Shown: positions 16,122-25,307 of the stretch, one piece after another | How positions within the stretch are numbered: position 1 is the stretch's first letter | Layout: each line of letters begins with the position of its first letter | Origin: Elusimicrobiota bacterium | GTDB taxonomy: Bacteria > Elusimicrobiota > Elusimicrobia > FEN-1173 | Direction: 5' to 3' | Assembly: GCA_016714745.1 (NCBI GenBank) | Contig: JADKCG010000022.1 | Span: 1 to 54,972, forward strand | Length of the DNA: 54,972 bases | Position numbers and translations under genes: made by a program | Notes under the pieces: generated by a model | Seen by the model: the letters and a program-made list of their open reading frames with translations, nothing else | Database searches by the model: none | What the model was told of the DNA's origin: nothing

Positions 16122-18290
16122 TCAGGAACGACATGGCGGACCTTGGCCTCGGGGTTCCAATACGCGTTCAGAATACTGATGTAAGGTTGCCCCGGCGATC
16201 TGGGCGCTAATTCCTAAGGAGGGTCGCCAATCTCCCACCACGATGTCCGGCTGGACAAGGTCGAAAAGAGCCAGTTCCTGTTGAACAAACTTCTCCAAAT
16301 CCTCTTCCGTATAGACGACCCCTCCGCGGCCGACTCTCCGATCGAACGTCGCCGAGGAAAGGGAAACCATGTCGTGCATATAAAAAGCGGTGGGGCCCAG
16401 AACCCTGCGATAGCGGGGGTCCACGGCCATATGGATTTCATAGGTTTCCGGGTCCAGTTGTCGCGCCAACTGAAACAAGCGCGCCGGGTGAGAAAGGGCC
16501 ACGCCTTCCGGCACGAAAAGAATCTTGGCCCGATCTCCCCTCTTTTTTGAACCACCGGATCCTCCCCGTTGGCTGATCGTTGAAGACACGCGGTCCATTC
16601 CATTTTCGTATAAGGCGTCGATCCGGGTTGCCCAGCGATCTTCCAGAACGGAGCGGCGAAGTTTGAGGGAAGGGGTCAGTGTTCCGCTGGCGATGTCGGG
16701 AGGAGCCGCAACAACTAAAAAGGAGCCGGCGCGCTCGTAAGACAGAAGCCCCGCGCCCAACCGATCAATTTCTTGGCGAATTCGTTCCCGTTGGGCGGGC
16801 GTCAGGAGGCGTTCGCCTCCTTTTTCGGGGGCTCCTGCGAATGAAGTTTTCAACCAAATGATCAGAGAGGGAAAAGGTCTTCCTCGACCGACCGCCATCA
16901 CCCTGTCGAATAGAGGCGATTGACCGTACACCGTTTCAAGGCGGGTGGGGGAAATTTTTCGGCCGGTGGACGTTTTAAACATGTCGTCTCGACGGCCGAG
17001 AACATAAAGAAAACCCTGTGCGTCCTGTCTTCCCAGGTCGCCGGTGTGATAATAGCCTTCGGCGTCCAGGGGGAGGTCCGTTTCTGACTTCCAATAGCCC
17101 TCGCAGACACCGGGTCCCCTAACGCAGATTTCTCCCTGCGGGGTCAGACGCACTTGATTCTCTTTTAAAGGGCGCCCAACGGACCCCAGGCGAACCGCGT
17201 GGGGAAGGTTCATGGATATCGGCACCGTGTTTTCGCTGACCCCGTAGGCTTCGTAAAGCGGGAGACCCAATTTTTGGAAAAATGACAAATGCGCCAGGGG
17301 GGTGGGCGCAGAACCGGTGATCATGAGTCGAACCTTTCCCCCCAAAACCCGGCGCAAGCGCGGATAAATCAGGGTTGGGCCCAAAAGGGAACAAACCCAT
17401 CGCGGCAGTCGCTCCAGGCCTTCTTCCATCCCCTGATGAAGTTTCTCAAAAAACCGGGGCACTCCAAGAAGAATGGTGGGGCGAATCTTTTTGGCGGTGT
17501 CCAAGACGTGACGGGGATCGCCCAAGAAGGCCATGGGGGCTCCCCGGGAAATGGCCACGTAATTGATCATGCGTTGGAAAAGGTGGGCCAATGGCAACCA
17601 GCAAAGGACCGAATCGTTCGGCCCCACATTTGGGAGCGCGTTTTCAACGGCCCGGACGGAGGCCATGACCTGGCGATGTCGGTACAGGATGGCTTTCGGA
17701 GAGCCCGTGGTTCCCGACGTGTAAAGAAGAGCGGCTTTATCTTCCGGGGAGGGCCATGGGAAATGGTGGGACGAATTGTTTTTTCCCATTGTTTCGAGTT
17801 GGTCAAACGTCACCACAACCGGCCCCGCTGTGGGTATTGTCGCCGACCCGTCAAGAAGGATGAGAAAGTCCAATAATTTCAGGGCAGATTCGGGCAACCG
17901 GGCCACTTCGTTTGCTTCTATGGCTAAGGCCCGAACTCCCGAATGCATTAGGCGGAAGAGAATATCGTCCATGGACCCATGAGGTTCCAGTCCCGTGACG
18001 ACCCCTCCCACACGTAGGGCCGCCAGCTCAAGGGCGACCCACTCCCAGCGTGTTTTGGCCATGATCGCCAGTCCATCTCCCGGTTTCAAGCCCAAACCGC
18101 TGAACCCCGCCGCCAGGGACACAACGTGGTGGCGGGCCGCATCGTAGGACATGGTGTCCCAGGTGGATCCGGAGGGTTGATATTGACAGAAGAGTCGTTG
18201 AGGGGCGGCCTGTGCCTGTGAGAAGAAAAGGTCCACTAAGGTTTTATCCAAACCTGTTTGATTTGATTCTTTAGCTTCATGGTTTATCAT
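16122..18290 (-). CDS. Acyl-CoA ligase (AMP-forming) fused to glycosyltransferase N-terminus
   Basis: Residues 1-590 are a long-chain fatty-acid CoA ligase of the FadD15 type: AALLYTSGTTGSPKAILYRH (ATP loop, about 187-206), LYEAYGVSEN, GYYHTGDLGRQ and the C-terminal TLTPSLKLRRSVLEDRW. After a Gly/Ser/Lys-rich linker the same frame continues into a glycosyltransferase N-terminus (KILFVPEGVALSHPARLFQL, DIVVGDWRPSLGISAQIAGA). An extra T near 16184 then shifts the frame; removing it gives ATYISILNAYWNPEAK and joins the next glycosyltransferase half. The intact polypeptide would be about 1010 residues. Whether this is a real bifunctional enzyme or two genes merged by an unseen indel is open. Linking fatty-acid activation to glycosylation would suit glycolipid synthesis. 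Confidence 0.75.
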   Translation of the reverse strand: MINHEAKESNQTGLDKTLVDLFFSQAQAAPQRLFCQYQPSGSTWDTMSYDAARHHVVSLAAGFSGLGLKPGDGLAIMAKTRWEWVALELAALRVGGVVTGLEPHGSMDDILFRLMHSGVRALAIEANEVARLPESALKLLDFLILLDGSATIPTAGPVVVTFDQLETMGKNNSSHHFPWPSPEDKAALLYTSGTTGSPKAILYRHRQVMASVRAVENALPNVGPNDSVLCWLPLAHLFQRMINYVAISRGAPMAFLGDPRHVLDTAKKIRPTILLGVPRFFEKLHQGMEEGLERLPRWVCSLLGPTLIYPRLRRVLGGKVRLMITGSAPTPLAHLSFFQKLGLPLYEAYGVSENTVPISMNLPHAVRLGSVGRPLKENQVRLTPQGEICVRGPGVCEGYWKSETDLPLDAEGYYHTGDLGRQDAQGFLYVLGRRDDMFKTSTGRKISPTRLETVYGQSPLFDRVMAVGRGRPFPSLIIWLKTSFAGAPEKGGERLLTPAQRERIRQEIDRLGAGLLSYERAGSFLVVAAPPDIASGTLTPSLKLRRSVLEDRWATRIDALYENGMDRVSSTISQRGGSGGSKKRGDRAKILFVPEGVALSHPARLFQLARQLDPETYEIHMAVDPRYRRVLGPTAFYMHDMVSLSSATFDRRVGRGGVVYTEEDLEKFVQQELALFDLVQPDIVVGDWRPSLGISAQIAGATLHQYSERVLEPRGQGPPCRS

Positions 18291-18444
18291 GGTAGCCCCC
18301 CATTGAAATTGCCGGCTTCACCCAAAGTTTACCGGATGGGTCTTGTCCTACAGTGGCGTGGAAGTGAATACGGAGTGTAGTGGGGTATCGATAAAAACAC
18401 TTCAATTTAAAGGAATTGCCCCTTCATTTAGGGAATGGGAACAA

Positions 18445-20442
18445 TCAAATTTTAACGATTGATTCCTCTGGGATGTTCGTGAAGGGGGGGAGGACGGATC
18501 CGGGGGGAAATCGGGTTCCTCCGTGGATGACACTTTGAGAGCCGATGTCGGTTTCGGCTCCCACAACCACCGGTTTCAGCACGGCTCGTCCTATTTCTTC
18601 CCGATGAGGAATCACCAGACTGTCGGGGCCCAGGCGAGTGCCTTGTTCCAGGGTGACTTGAAAAGGATCGTGCACCGTGCCCATGATCCACACGTTTTTA
18701 CCGATCCGGGCGCCCAGAAGGCGTAGACACCAAGGGCGCAGGGCGGGGGGCACGAGGAAGCCCTGGGAAAACCAATAAAGGTTGGACCGGCAGAGACCAC
18801 GGTGGATCCGCCAAAGAATCTCCTGCCCCGGCGTGAGTTCAACCGAAGAACCGCCATGGATAAAACCGCGTCGCGCCGCGACACAGGCGACCAGGGATGT
18901 CAAATGGAGAATCGTGACGAACCAAAGAAAAATCCCATCGAGAGAATTCCCCCCCATAGCATAGGCGGCCGTGGCGGAAACGAGCCAGAGAACACCTTGG
19001 ATGAGGAAAAAGAGTATTCGGCCTTGTTGTTTGTTCGAGGTGTTTGCTGGAACCGTTACGGGCAGGCGAATTCCCTGTTTTCGCGCGGGGATGCCGCTCC
19101 AAACCTCGTTGGGGCCCATGTGCGAGTCCATCGTCAAGAGCGAAAGAGCCTCCAGCCGGGAACCGTGTTCGATCACGGCGCCCGGCATGACCAGGCAACG
19201 TTCCCCGATCACCGCCCCGGCGCCGACACGCACCGGTTTCAGGATCACCTCTTCCTCCGTCATGGCATGGGGAAGGAGAGCCGATTCATCACCGATTGTC
19301 GCACCATCGTCGAGCTGAACAAGGTATGGATCGTACAAAAACCCGTCCATCGAACCCTCTCCGACACGGGCTCCCATGATCTGCGAGAGCCAACGGCGCC
19401 CCACGGGGGGAAGGAATCTTGTTTGGTAAAGAGGAAATACATTCATGACAATGAGGTAATAATAGACCGTCCAGATAAAAGTGCGTGGGGATCCAACGTG
19501 AAACGGATAGACCCCCGCCTCAAACCTCCCGACCCAACGGAGGATCGTCATGACCTGCAGGGAACCCACTTGAACCAAGGTCAGGAATACCAGTCCCGCG
19601 ACTCCGGTAAACCAGGTAGATCGGGGCAAAACGAACCCCGTTAACCCGGCGGCCAAGGCGATCAGCACCACCTCCAACGCCGGCTTGATGGTGAGATCTG
19701 TCCACCCCAAGAATTTCTTTCTTCCACTTCCCGGACTTTTCCCTTTGACCGACGATCGGCGGGCCGGAACTCCCGCCCACACCTCGTTGTTCTCTATCAC
19801 GGATCCCGACTCCACGTGAGACATCGCCTTGACCATGGCGTGGTCCCCCACCCGCACTCCGGGATCCAAGACCGCCCGGGCGCCCACAACGGCCCCCCTT
19901 CCCAAACGAACGGGTCCAAGCAAGAGCCGGCCCCCCACCCACCGGTGCGGGAGGATGACCGCGTCCTGGCCCACCACGACTTCGTCGCCGACCTCCAACA
20001 GATAAGGATCGAACAGCTGGCCGTTCAAAACGATTAACCCTTTCCCCACCCGGGCGCCCAACAACCGGGCGATGAATTGGCGGGCGATAGCGGGGAGAAG
20101 GGCGTTGGGGTAAAAGAAAACCAGGTTGTTTTCACAGAGAAAGGCATGGAGATGCCACCGATAGATGGTCCACCCATCTTCCTGCGGATCGAATAAACCC
20201 GGCCGGATCGGAAACCATCGTCGCAGTGCGGCGAGAAATATAAAACTGAACAAGGCCTGGATAAAATAGAAAACGATGAGGGAGATCAAAGGCCCGATCT
20301 CGGCCCTTGCCATAAAACCCGCGGTCAGCAGAGCCGAAATGGAGAGAATGCCACATTCGACCGCGCCGGTCATAAAAGGCCGGTTCCAGTTTTTGGACAT
20401 TAACGAAGGGCCCCTGGCGGGAGCATGACTGACCGGGCCCAT
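18445..20442 (-). CDS. Multi-pass membrane protein with three left-handed beta-helix acyltransferase-like units (NRPS_term_dom-like)
   Basis: The chain has three copies of one module: hydrophobic helices, then a conserved lead (LLGARVGKG / IMGARVGEG / LLGARIGKN) and a hexapeptide-repeat beta-helix such as VRLGRGAVVGARAVLDPGVR and VRVGAGAVIGERCLVMPGAV. The third module is shorter. This is the layout of the terminal domain of Pls/PosA-type non-ribosomal peptide synthetases (TIGR02353-like), here as a stand-alone protein. I start it at ATG 20442 (MGPVSHAP), just behind the stop of the SDR gene and after the A/G-rich sequence AGAGGGGGG. The upstream ATG 20493 would overlap that gene by 49 bp. Acetyl- or acyl-transfer at the inner membrane is inferred. 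Confidence 0.75.
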   Translation of the reverse strand: MGPVSHAPARGPSLMSKNWNRPFMTGAVECGILSISALLTAGFMARAEIGPLISLIVFYFIQALFSFIFLAALRRWFPIRPGLFDPQEDGWTIYRWHLHAFLCENNLVFFYPNALLPAIARQFIARLLGARVGKGLIVLNGQLFDPYLLEVGDEVVVGQDAVILPHRWVGGRLLLGPVRLGRGAVVGARAVLDPGVRVGDHAMVKAMSHVESGSVIENNEVWAGVPARRSSVKGKSPGSGRKKFLGWTDLTIKPALEVVLIALAAGLTGFVLPRSTWFTGVAGLVFLTLVQVGSLQVMTILRWVGRFEAGVYPFHVGSPRTFIWTVYYYLIVMNVFPLYQTRFLPPVGRRWLSQIMGARVGEGSMDGFLYDPYLVQLDDGATIGDESALLPHAMTEEEVILKPVRVGAGAVIGERCLVMPGAVIEHGSRLEALSLLTMDSHMGPNEVWSGIPARKQGIRLPVTVPANTSNKQQGRILFFLIQGVLWLVSATAAYAMGGNSLDGIFLWFVTILHLTSLVACVAARRGFIHGGSSVELTPGQEILWRIHRGLCRSNLYWFSQGFLVPPALRPWCLRLLGARIGKNVWIMGTVHDPFQVTLEQGTRLGPDSLVIPHREEIGRAVLKPVVVGAETDIGSQSVIHGGTRFPPGSVLPPFTNIPEESIVKI

Positions 20443-20444
20443 GT

Positions 20445-21470
20445 TTAGGCCCCCCTCTGACCGGTCATTTTTGTGGAGAGAGAATGGGAACAACTGTTTG
20501 GCTTGACATTGTTTTCCAATGGGGCCTCCTGGCCCAAAGGATAATGGATGGGCCTCGTCCCCTCGTTAAGAAAAAGTGAATTCGGAGGGATGATCGTTTT
20601 TCTGACAAGGCTCTTGGGTGGACGAAATCGATTGGCGACGGCCGAAATGACCCACCCCAGGGGAACGAGGGTCGCCGCGAGCCTTTGCCGCCAAAGACCT
20701 TTGCCGATAAGGACGCGCGGGCGCCTCCCCAACAGGCCCAACGATCGTTGGACCACGAATTCCGCGGTCTGCATTTCTGTCGGACGCAACCGCCCGTGGT
20801 CCATGAGCCGCTGGTTCATCACGCATCCGGTATCGATCGCCCCGGGCATGAGGGTTTGGACATGGATGCCGTGTTCCGCCCATTCGCCGTTCAACGCCTC
20901 GCTGAACCTCTCGCAAAAGGCTTTGGTCGAAGCGTACACGGCCATGTAGGGAGCGGGCGCATACGCCGCCATGGAGGACACGTTGATCACGGCGCTGGAC
21001 CCATGGGATTTTAGGTCATCAAAAAAGGCCAGGCACATGTCCACGACAGTGGCGGCATTGAGGGCGATCATGGACCGATAATGGTCCGGGTTTCCGGTTT
21101 CCGTCCGCCCCCAAAACCCGTGGGCCGCCACGTTGCATAAAAGTCGGATTTTTATCCCTTCCTTCACCACGTCGTTTCGCAACCGGAATCCTGCGCCCGG
21201 CTTCGACAAATCCATGGGGATTGTCCGGGTTGTTATTCCGTGAGTTTGAACCAGTTCGAAGGAAAACCGTTCGAGGCGTGTTTCATTCCTCGCCACTAAG
21301 ACCAAGTTCAGCCCCTTTTGGGCCAACTGACGGGCAAATTCGTGGCCCAGCCCTTCGGACGCACCCGTGACCAAGGCCCACCCGTTCCGAAACGATTCCC
21401 ACGAAATCGTTCCGGGCTTCCTCCGTTCAGTCGAGCGTTCCAGCTCATCGCCTTTCTCATACATGGCCAT
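20445..21470 (-). CDS. SDR-family NAD(P)-dependent oxidoreductase
   Basis: This classical short-chain dehydrogenase has a cofactor motif WALVTGASEGLGHEFARQL (TGxxxGxG), an LCNVAAHGFWG strand (NxAG position), VINVSSMAAYAP (Ser) and the catalytic YASTKAFCERF (YxxxK). It resembles DltE or steroid/3-ketoacyl reductase-like members; the substrate is not clear. The start at ATG 21470 follows GGAG at about 9 bp. Its stop is two bases before the start of the beta-helix membrane protein, so the two are co-transcribed. The last 60 residues beyond the core are poorly conserved. Confidence 0.82.
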   Translation of the reverse strand: MAMYEKGDELERSTERRKPGTISWESFRNGWALVTGASEGLGHEFARQLAQKGLNLVLVARNETRLERFSFELVQTHGITTRTIPMDLSKPGAGFRLRNDVVKEGIKIRLLCNVAAHGFWGRTETGNPDHYRSMIALNAATVVDMCLAFFDDLKSHGSSAVINVSSMAAYAPAPYMAVYASTKAFCERFSEALNGEWAEHGIHVQTLMPGAIDTGCVMNQRLMDHGRLRPTEMQTAEFVVQRSLGLLGRRPRVLIGKGLWRQRLAATLVPLGWVISAVANRFRPPKSLVRKTIIPPNSLFLNEGTRPIHYPLGQEAPLENNVKPNSCSHSLSTKMTGQRGA

Positions 21471-21640
21471 GGGTGTTCTCCTTGGGAAACAGGGAGGCGG
21501 TGTCCGAAAGCACCTTCCCGCATACCCCCTCCTCAGTCCATTCTTCCCGATCCAGCATGCCTTCAGTGTAGCGGTTCATCCTTAAGTTTAAATGGTCTCC
21601 AAGTGAATTCGAAGTGCTGTGGGGGCAATGGACAAAAGGG

Positions 21641-21668
21641 TTGACTCAGGACCGTTTCAGCGTATAAT
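21641..21668 (+). promoter_or_regulatory. Sigma70-like promoter of the FG-GAP protein gene
   Basis: TTGACT at 21641-21646 and TATAAT at 21663-21668 are separated by 16 bp, close to the sigma70 consensus. The ATG of the next gene is at 21677, only 8 bp after the -10 box, so the transcript is expected to begin at or next to the start codon. No ribosome binding site is visible before the ATG. Confidence 0.7.
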
Positions 21669-21676
21669 TAAACAAG

Positions 21677-23539
21677 ATGAATTCGGTTCGTCCCAAAAAG
21701 CTTTTCTTGGTGGCCGGTGGGTTAGCCGCGGCGTTGACGCTTTTCGCCGCATCGGCATCGAACTCTTTTTTTTCAGGGGACGAAAACGCCACGGTCATAA
21801 ACGATCTCTATTCGGCCTCGTTTTGGGGTGGTCCCGCAATAGGAACGGGGACCGGGGATTTTGACGGCAACGGCCAAGACGACGTGGCCCTGTTTCTAGC
21901 GCGAATGACCGGGCCTCAAGAGGTGGCGGTAGTCCTTAACCCTTTGCCCGGCAAGTCGTTCCTTTCCCAAGCCAACGTGATGAGGATCGTGGTGTCAACA
22001 ACGAACTCCCGTATCGGACCCGACTATTATTACACAACCCCTTTGTTCGCGGACCTGAACGACGACGGACGTCAGGACCTCGTGTTAAAAAACAAGGTGG
22101 TTTTCGGGAAAGAAGACCCCTCCGCGATGGACATCGTCAATGGACTTCCGGATTTCCAGGTGATTGGAAAACCGGTATCGGGGATGTGCCAGGGCGATTT
22201 CAACGGAGATCAAGTCGATGACCTTTTCCTCGGCGGCACCGGCGAGGGATTCTTGTTGTTCGGAACCTCCGCTCTGTCCCGGGGCATTTTGGATTTATCC
22301 ACCGCGAATTCCATCCCCCGAATTGTCGCTTCATTCAACAAATGTGTGACCGGCGATTTTAACAACGACGGAAAAGACGACCTAGCCCTTTCCAATCCCA
22401 TGGCCAGCGTGGGTGGGCGCACGAACAACGGTGAAATCAACATCGTCTTCGGGACAACAACGTTTCCCAACACATGGACGTTGGGAAATCCCCCAGCGAA
22501 TGTGCGGGTCTGGGGGGCCGGCGGGGTAAGCGCCGTTCCCTCAGACGATGCAATTAACGCCCAGAACGCTGGAGATGTCACGGGCGACGGCAAAGACGAA
22601 CTTTCGATCAACATAGGTCACTCGTTCTTCATTGTCGATGGGTCCGACCTTGACGGTCGATACCCGATCGTTGACCTCCGCACCACAACGGTCCACACCA
22701 TGCCCACAAATGGCGGTATTTATGATTTAGATATGGTCGATTTCGACGGGGACGCTTCGGCGGACGTTTTCCTTTATTATGTTAACGGTACCTCTGGTTT
22801 CCTTACTTCCGATTTGGGCCTCGGGAGCCAACGTTTAGGGAACATGACGGTCCCCTCCCTGCAGTGGAGCCTTGGGGTCTTGGCGGGAGGAAACCTTGGC
22901 GGAGACGCTCCTCGGGATTTGGTCGGGTATGAGGACCTGTTGCCATCCGAACCCCCCTATGGGGCGGTGCGTATTTTGTATGGGTTTCAACCTCTTAAGA
23001 ACCCGTCGGTCCACATTCGGGAACGCTCGCCGTCGAGCCCTCGCGTTTCACTGGAGCTTCAGGTGGACGGGGATCCGACCGAGGTGCTCTTGACGGGGGA
23101 CGTGGCGGACCCTTTTCGCGACCGTTGGTTGCCGTATCAGGCGTCTCTGCCGGTTGACCTGTCTTACGCCGAGGGACCAAAGAGGGTCCAAGCCACCTTC
23201 CGAAACGCCGTGGGGCGGCAAAGCGAACCGGCGACGGACACGGTTTCGTTGGCGGTGGGCTCGCCGGGGACGGAACTGTTCACCAACGTTCTCCGCCGCG
23301 GAGGCCACGTTCGCTTTGATTGTTCTCTGACCAGCCCCGGCCACGTGAAGGCCGAGGTGTTCGACCGGGAAGGGACGTCCATCGCCCACCTGTTGGATGA
23401 GGCGTATGGTCCAGGGGTGTGGCCGGTGGTGTGGGACGGAAAAAACGCCGGTGGGCATGGGGTCTCGCCAGGGATGTATGTGGTGGTCTTAACCGTGAAC
23501 GGACATGCGGAAATTCATAAAGTCATTGTTCAGGGCTAG
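21677..23539 (+). CDS. Secreted FG-GAP/VCBS repeat protein with FlgD-like Ig tail
   Basis: The 620-residue chain begins with a signal peptide (PKKLFLVAGGLAAALTLFAA). Six calcium-loop-like FG-GAP segments follow, including DFDGNGQDDVALF, DLNDDGRQDLVL, DFNGDQVDDLFLGG, DFNNDGKDDLAL, DVTGDGKDELSI and DFDGDASADVFLY. These should form a beta-propeller. The last 80 residues (VKAEVFDREGTSIAHLLDE, VWDGKNAGGHGVSPGMYVV) resemble the FlgD Ig-like or C-terminal sorting-type domain. A surface or secreted location is inferred. It precedes and overlaps by 35 bp a PorV/PorQ-like gene. Confidence 0.82.
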   Translation: MNSVRPKKLFLVAGGLAAALTLFAASASNSFFSGDENATVINDLYSASFWGGPAIGTGTGDFDGNGQDDVALFLARMTGPQEVAVVLNPLPGKSFLSQANVMRIVVSTTNSRIGPDYYYTTPLFADLNDDGRQDLVLKNKVVFGKEDPSAMDIVNGLPDFQVIGKPVSGMCQGDFNGDQVDDLFLGGTGEGFLLFGTSALSRGILDLSTANSIPRIVASFNKCVTGDFNNDGKDDLALSNPMASVGGRTNNGEINIVFGTTTFPNTWTLGNPPANVRVWGAGGVSAVPSDDAINAQNAGDVTGDGKDELSINIGHSFFIVDGSDLDGRYPIVDLRTTTVHTMPTNGGIYDLDMVDFDGDASADVFLYYVNGTSGFLTSDLGLGSQRLGNMTVPSLQWSLGVLAGGNLGGDAPRDLVGYEDLLPSEPPYGAVRILYGFQPLKNPSVHIRERSPSSPRVSLELQVDGDPTEVLLTGDVADPFRDRWLPYQASLPVDLSYAEGPKRVQATFRNAVGRQSEPATDTVSLAVGSPGTELFTNVLRRGGHVRFDCSLTSPGHVKAEVFDREGTSIAHLLDEAYGPGVWPVVWDGKNAGGHGVSPGMYVVVLTVNGHAEIHKVIVQG

Positions 23540-25307
23540 CTTGAGATTCCTTGTTCTGGTCTTGGCCTCCCTGGCCCCCCAGCGTGGAGAAACTTCTGTT
23601 TTTTCTTCGTCGGAGCAGGGGACGCGGGGCCCCGCGATCCTGCGCATGCCGGCCGGGGTGCGCGCGAGGGGACTGGGGGGAAGTTATGTGGCGGTGGCCG
23701 ATGACGCGGGAGCGCCCCAGTGGAACCCCGCGGGTCTTCAGCGGGTGCGGACAAAGGAAATCCAGTTCATGCGGGCCGAACTGTTTGCCGACCAAAATCA
23801 ACAGTTTTTGGGATATGCCCATCCCGTTTGGCGCAACCGGGACCGGGAAACCTGGGCGATCAACGCTAATCTTTTGGATGTGGATTCGTTTGATGTTCGC
23901 GAGGAGGGCGCCGACGTAGGATCGGCCCAGCCGCGGGAACTGGCCGCGGGAATTTCCTATGCGCGTTCTTTCTGGAACCAGGCCTGGGGGGTGACGGGCA
24001 AGTTCGTTGAAGTCCAGACCTACGGTCAACGGGGTCAAGCCTACGCTTTCGATTTAGGAGCCATGGGGTCGTGGCCATCACCAAAATGGACTTGGGGGGT
24101 GGCGTTATCGAATGTGGGGACCCCATTAAAAATTGGCGAACAAACGATTTCCCTTCCCACGGTCGCCCGCGCGGGAACAGTCTGGACGAAGGGGATAGGG
24201 CCTGGGGACCTTCTGGCGACGGCGCAGGGAGATTTTCCGGTGGGGGGTAAAATCAGTGGGCGCGCGGGGCTGGAATACGGCGTGCCGTTTCATTCGGATT
24301 GGCGAGGGGCGTTGCGGGCCGGAGTTCAAACCACCGGGTCCGAACAATTTTCCGTTGGGTTCGGCGTCCACCGTCGGTCTTTGGGGATCAACTACACCTT
24401 CACATCGAACGGGGTTCTCGGCAATGCCGGATGGACGGACCTGACCTTCAAATTTGGAGGCCCGTTAGCACCGGAAATTGAACGAGCCCAACTCATCCGG
24501 GAGGTGGAAGGGTTGATGGAAGAAGGGGAGTGGAACCGCGCACGGGAAACCTGGGCCCAATTAAACACACTTTCCCCCGGCCACGCTCCGGTTCGGCGGT
24601 TGGGCCGGGTTTTGGATACTCAGCGGGTGGAAAGTTTGGATCCCGCCCTGCTCCTCGAGCAAGGACAAGAGGCCTATCAAAAAAAACAGTTCGCGGGGGC
24701 GGCGGACCACTTCAGGAAATTGTTGTTGGTGGCGCCGGATCATATCGAAGGACGAAAGTGGTTGGCGAAAACGGAAAAACAAATGGAGGCCGATCGGCAA
24801 GCGCGCTTGAAAGCGGAGGTCGCGATCGCTCGTGAACGGGAACGAAAACAACTCGTTCGCCAAGCGGAAACCCTTGAAGCCCGCCAACGGTGGACGGAGG
24901 CCCTTCGGGCGTGGGGAAAGATCTTGGATCAGGGGGACGACGTGCCCAAAGCGCAAGCCCATCTTCGTTCCTGCCAAGAAAAAGTGTATGGACAGGCGGA
25001 AGAATCCCTTGCCGCAGGGGATGTGGGAAAGGCCCTCTCACTGTTTCGCGTTCTGGAGGAGCGGGGCGCGTATCGCGACGCGGGCCCCCGCGCAAAAAAA
25101 CTGGAACGAGAACACGCCCAACGACTCGCCGAGGCCGCCCAGGCCAAATACCGTGAAGGCAGAGAGGCCTATGTTCATGGACATCTCGAGAAAGCCCATC
25201 GACTCTTCGAGGAGGCCCTTCGGCTCGACCCCAAGGCAAAAGAAGTCCGTCAAGCGTTGGACCAGGTGACGGAAGAGTTGAAATTAGTGCCGGTCTCAAA
25301 ACCATGA
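23505..25307 (+). CDS. PorV/PorQ-like (UPF0164) outer-membrane protein with TPR-like C-terminal half
   Basis: A signal sequence (RFLVLVLASLAPQRGETS) is followed by a barrel of about 290 residues carrying ARGLGGSYVAVADDAGAPQW and NPAGLQ, the signature of PorV/PorQ/UPF0164 proteins. From about residue 325 the chain becomes charged and helical, with TPR-like units (LLEQGQEAYQKKQFAGAADH, KYREGREAYVHGHLEKAHRL). Such barrels take part in secretion or surface attachment in Bacteroidetes and related phyla. The TPR part would sit in the periplasm. The start overlaps the previous gene, so the two are coupled. The 3' end overlaps the kinase start by 4 bp. Confidence 0.8.
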   Translation: MRKFIKSLFRASLRFLVLVLASLAPQRGETSVFSSSEQGTRGPAILRMPAGVRARGLGGSYVAVADDAGAPQWNPAGLQRVRTKEIQFMRAELFADQNQQFLGYAHPVWRNRDRETWAINANLLDVDSFDVREEGADVGSAQPRELAAGISYARSFWNQAWGVTGKFVEVQTYGQRGQAYAFDLGAMGSWPSPKWTWGVALSNVGTPLKIGEQTISLPTVARAGTVWTKGIGPGDLLATAQGDFPVGGKISGRAGLEYGVPFHSDWRGALRAGVQTTGSEQFSVGFGVHRRSLGINYTFTSNGVLGNAGWTDLTFKFGGPLAPEIERAQLIREVEGLMEEGEWNRARETWAQLNTLSPGHAPVRRLGRVLDTQRVESLDPALLLEQGQEAYQKKQFAGAADHFRKLLLVAPDHIEGRKWLAKTEKQMEADRQARLKAEVAIARERERKQLVRQAETLEARQRWTEALRAWGKILDQGDDVPKAQAHLRSCQEKVYGQAEESLAAGDVGKALSLFRVLEERGAYRDAGPRAKKLEREHAQRLAEAAQAKYREGREAYVHGHLEKAHRLFEEALRLDPKAKEVRQALDQVTEELKLVPVSKP

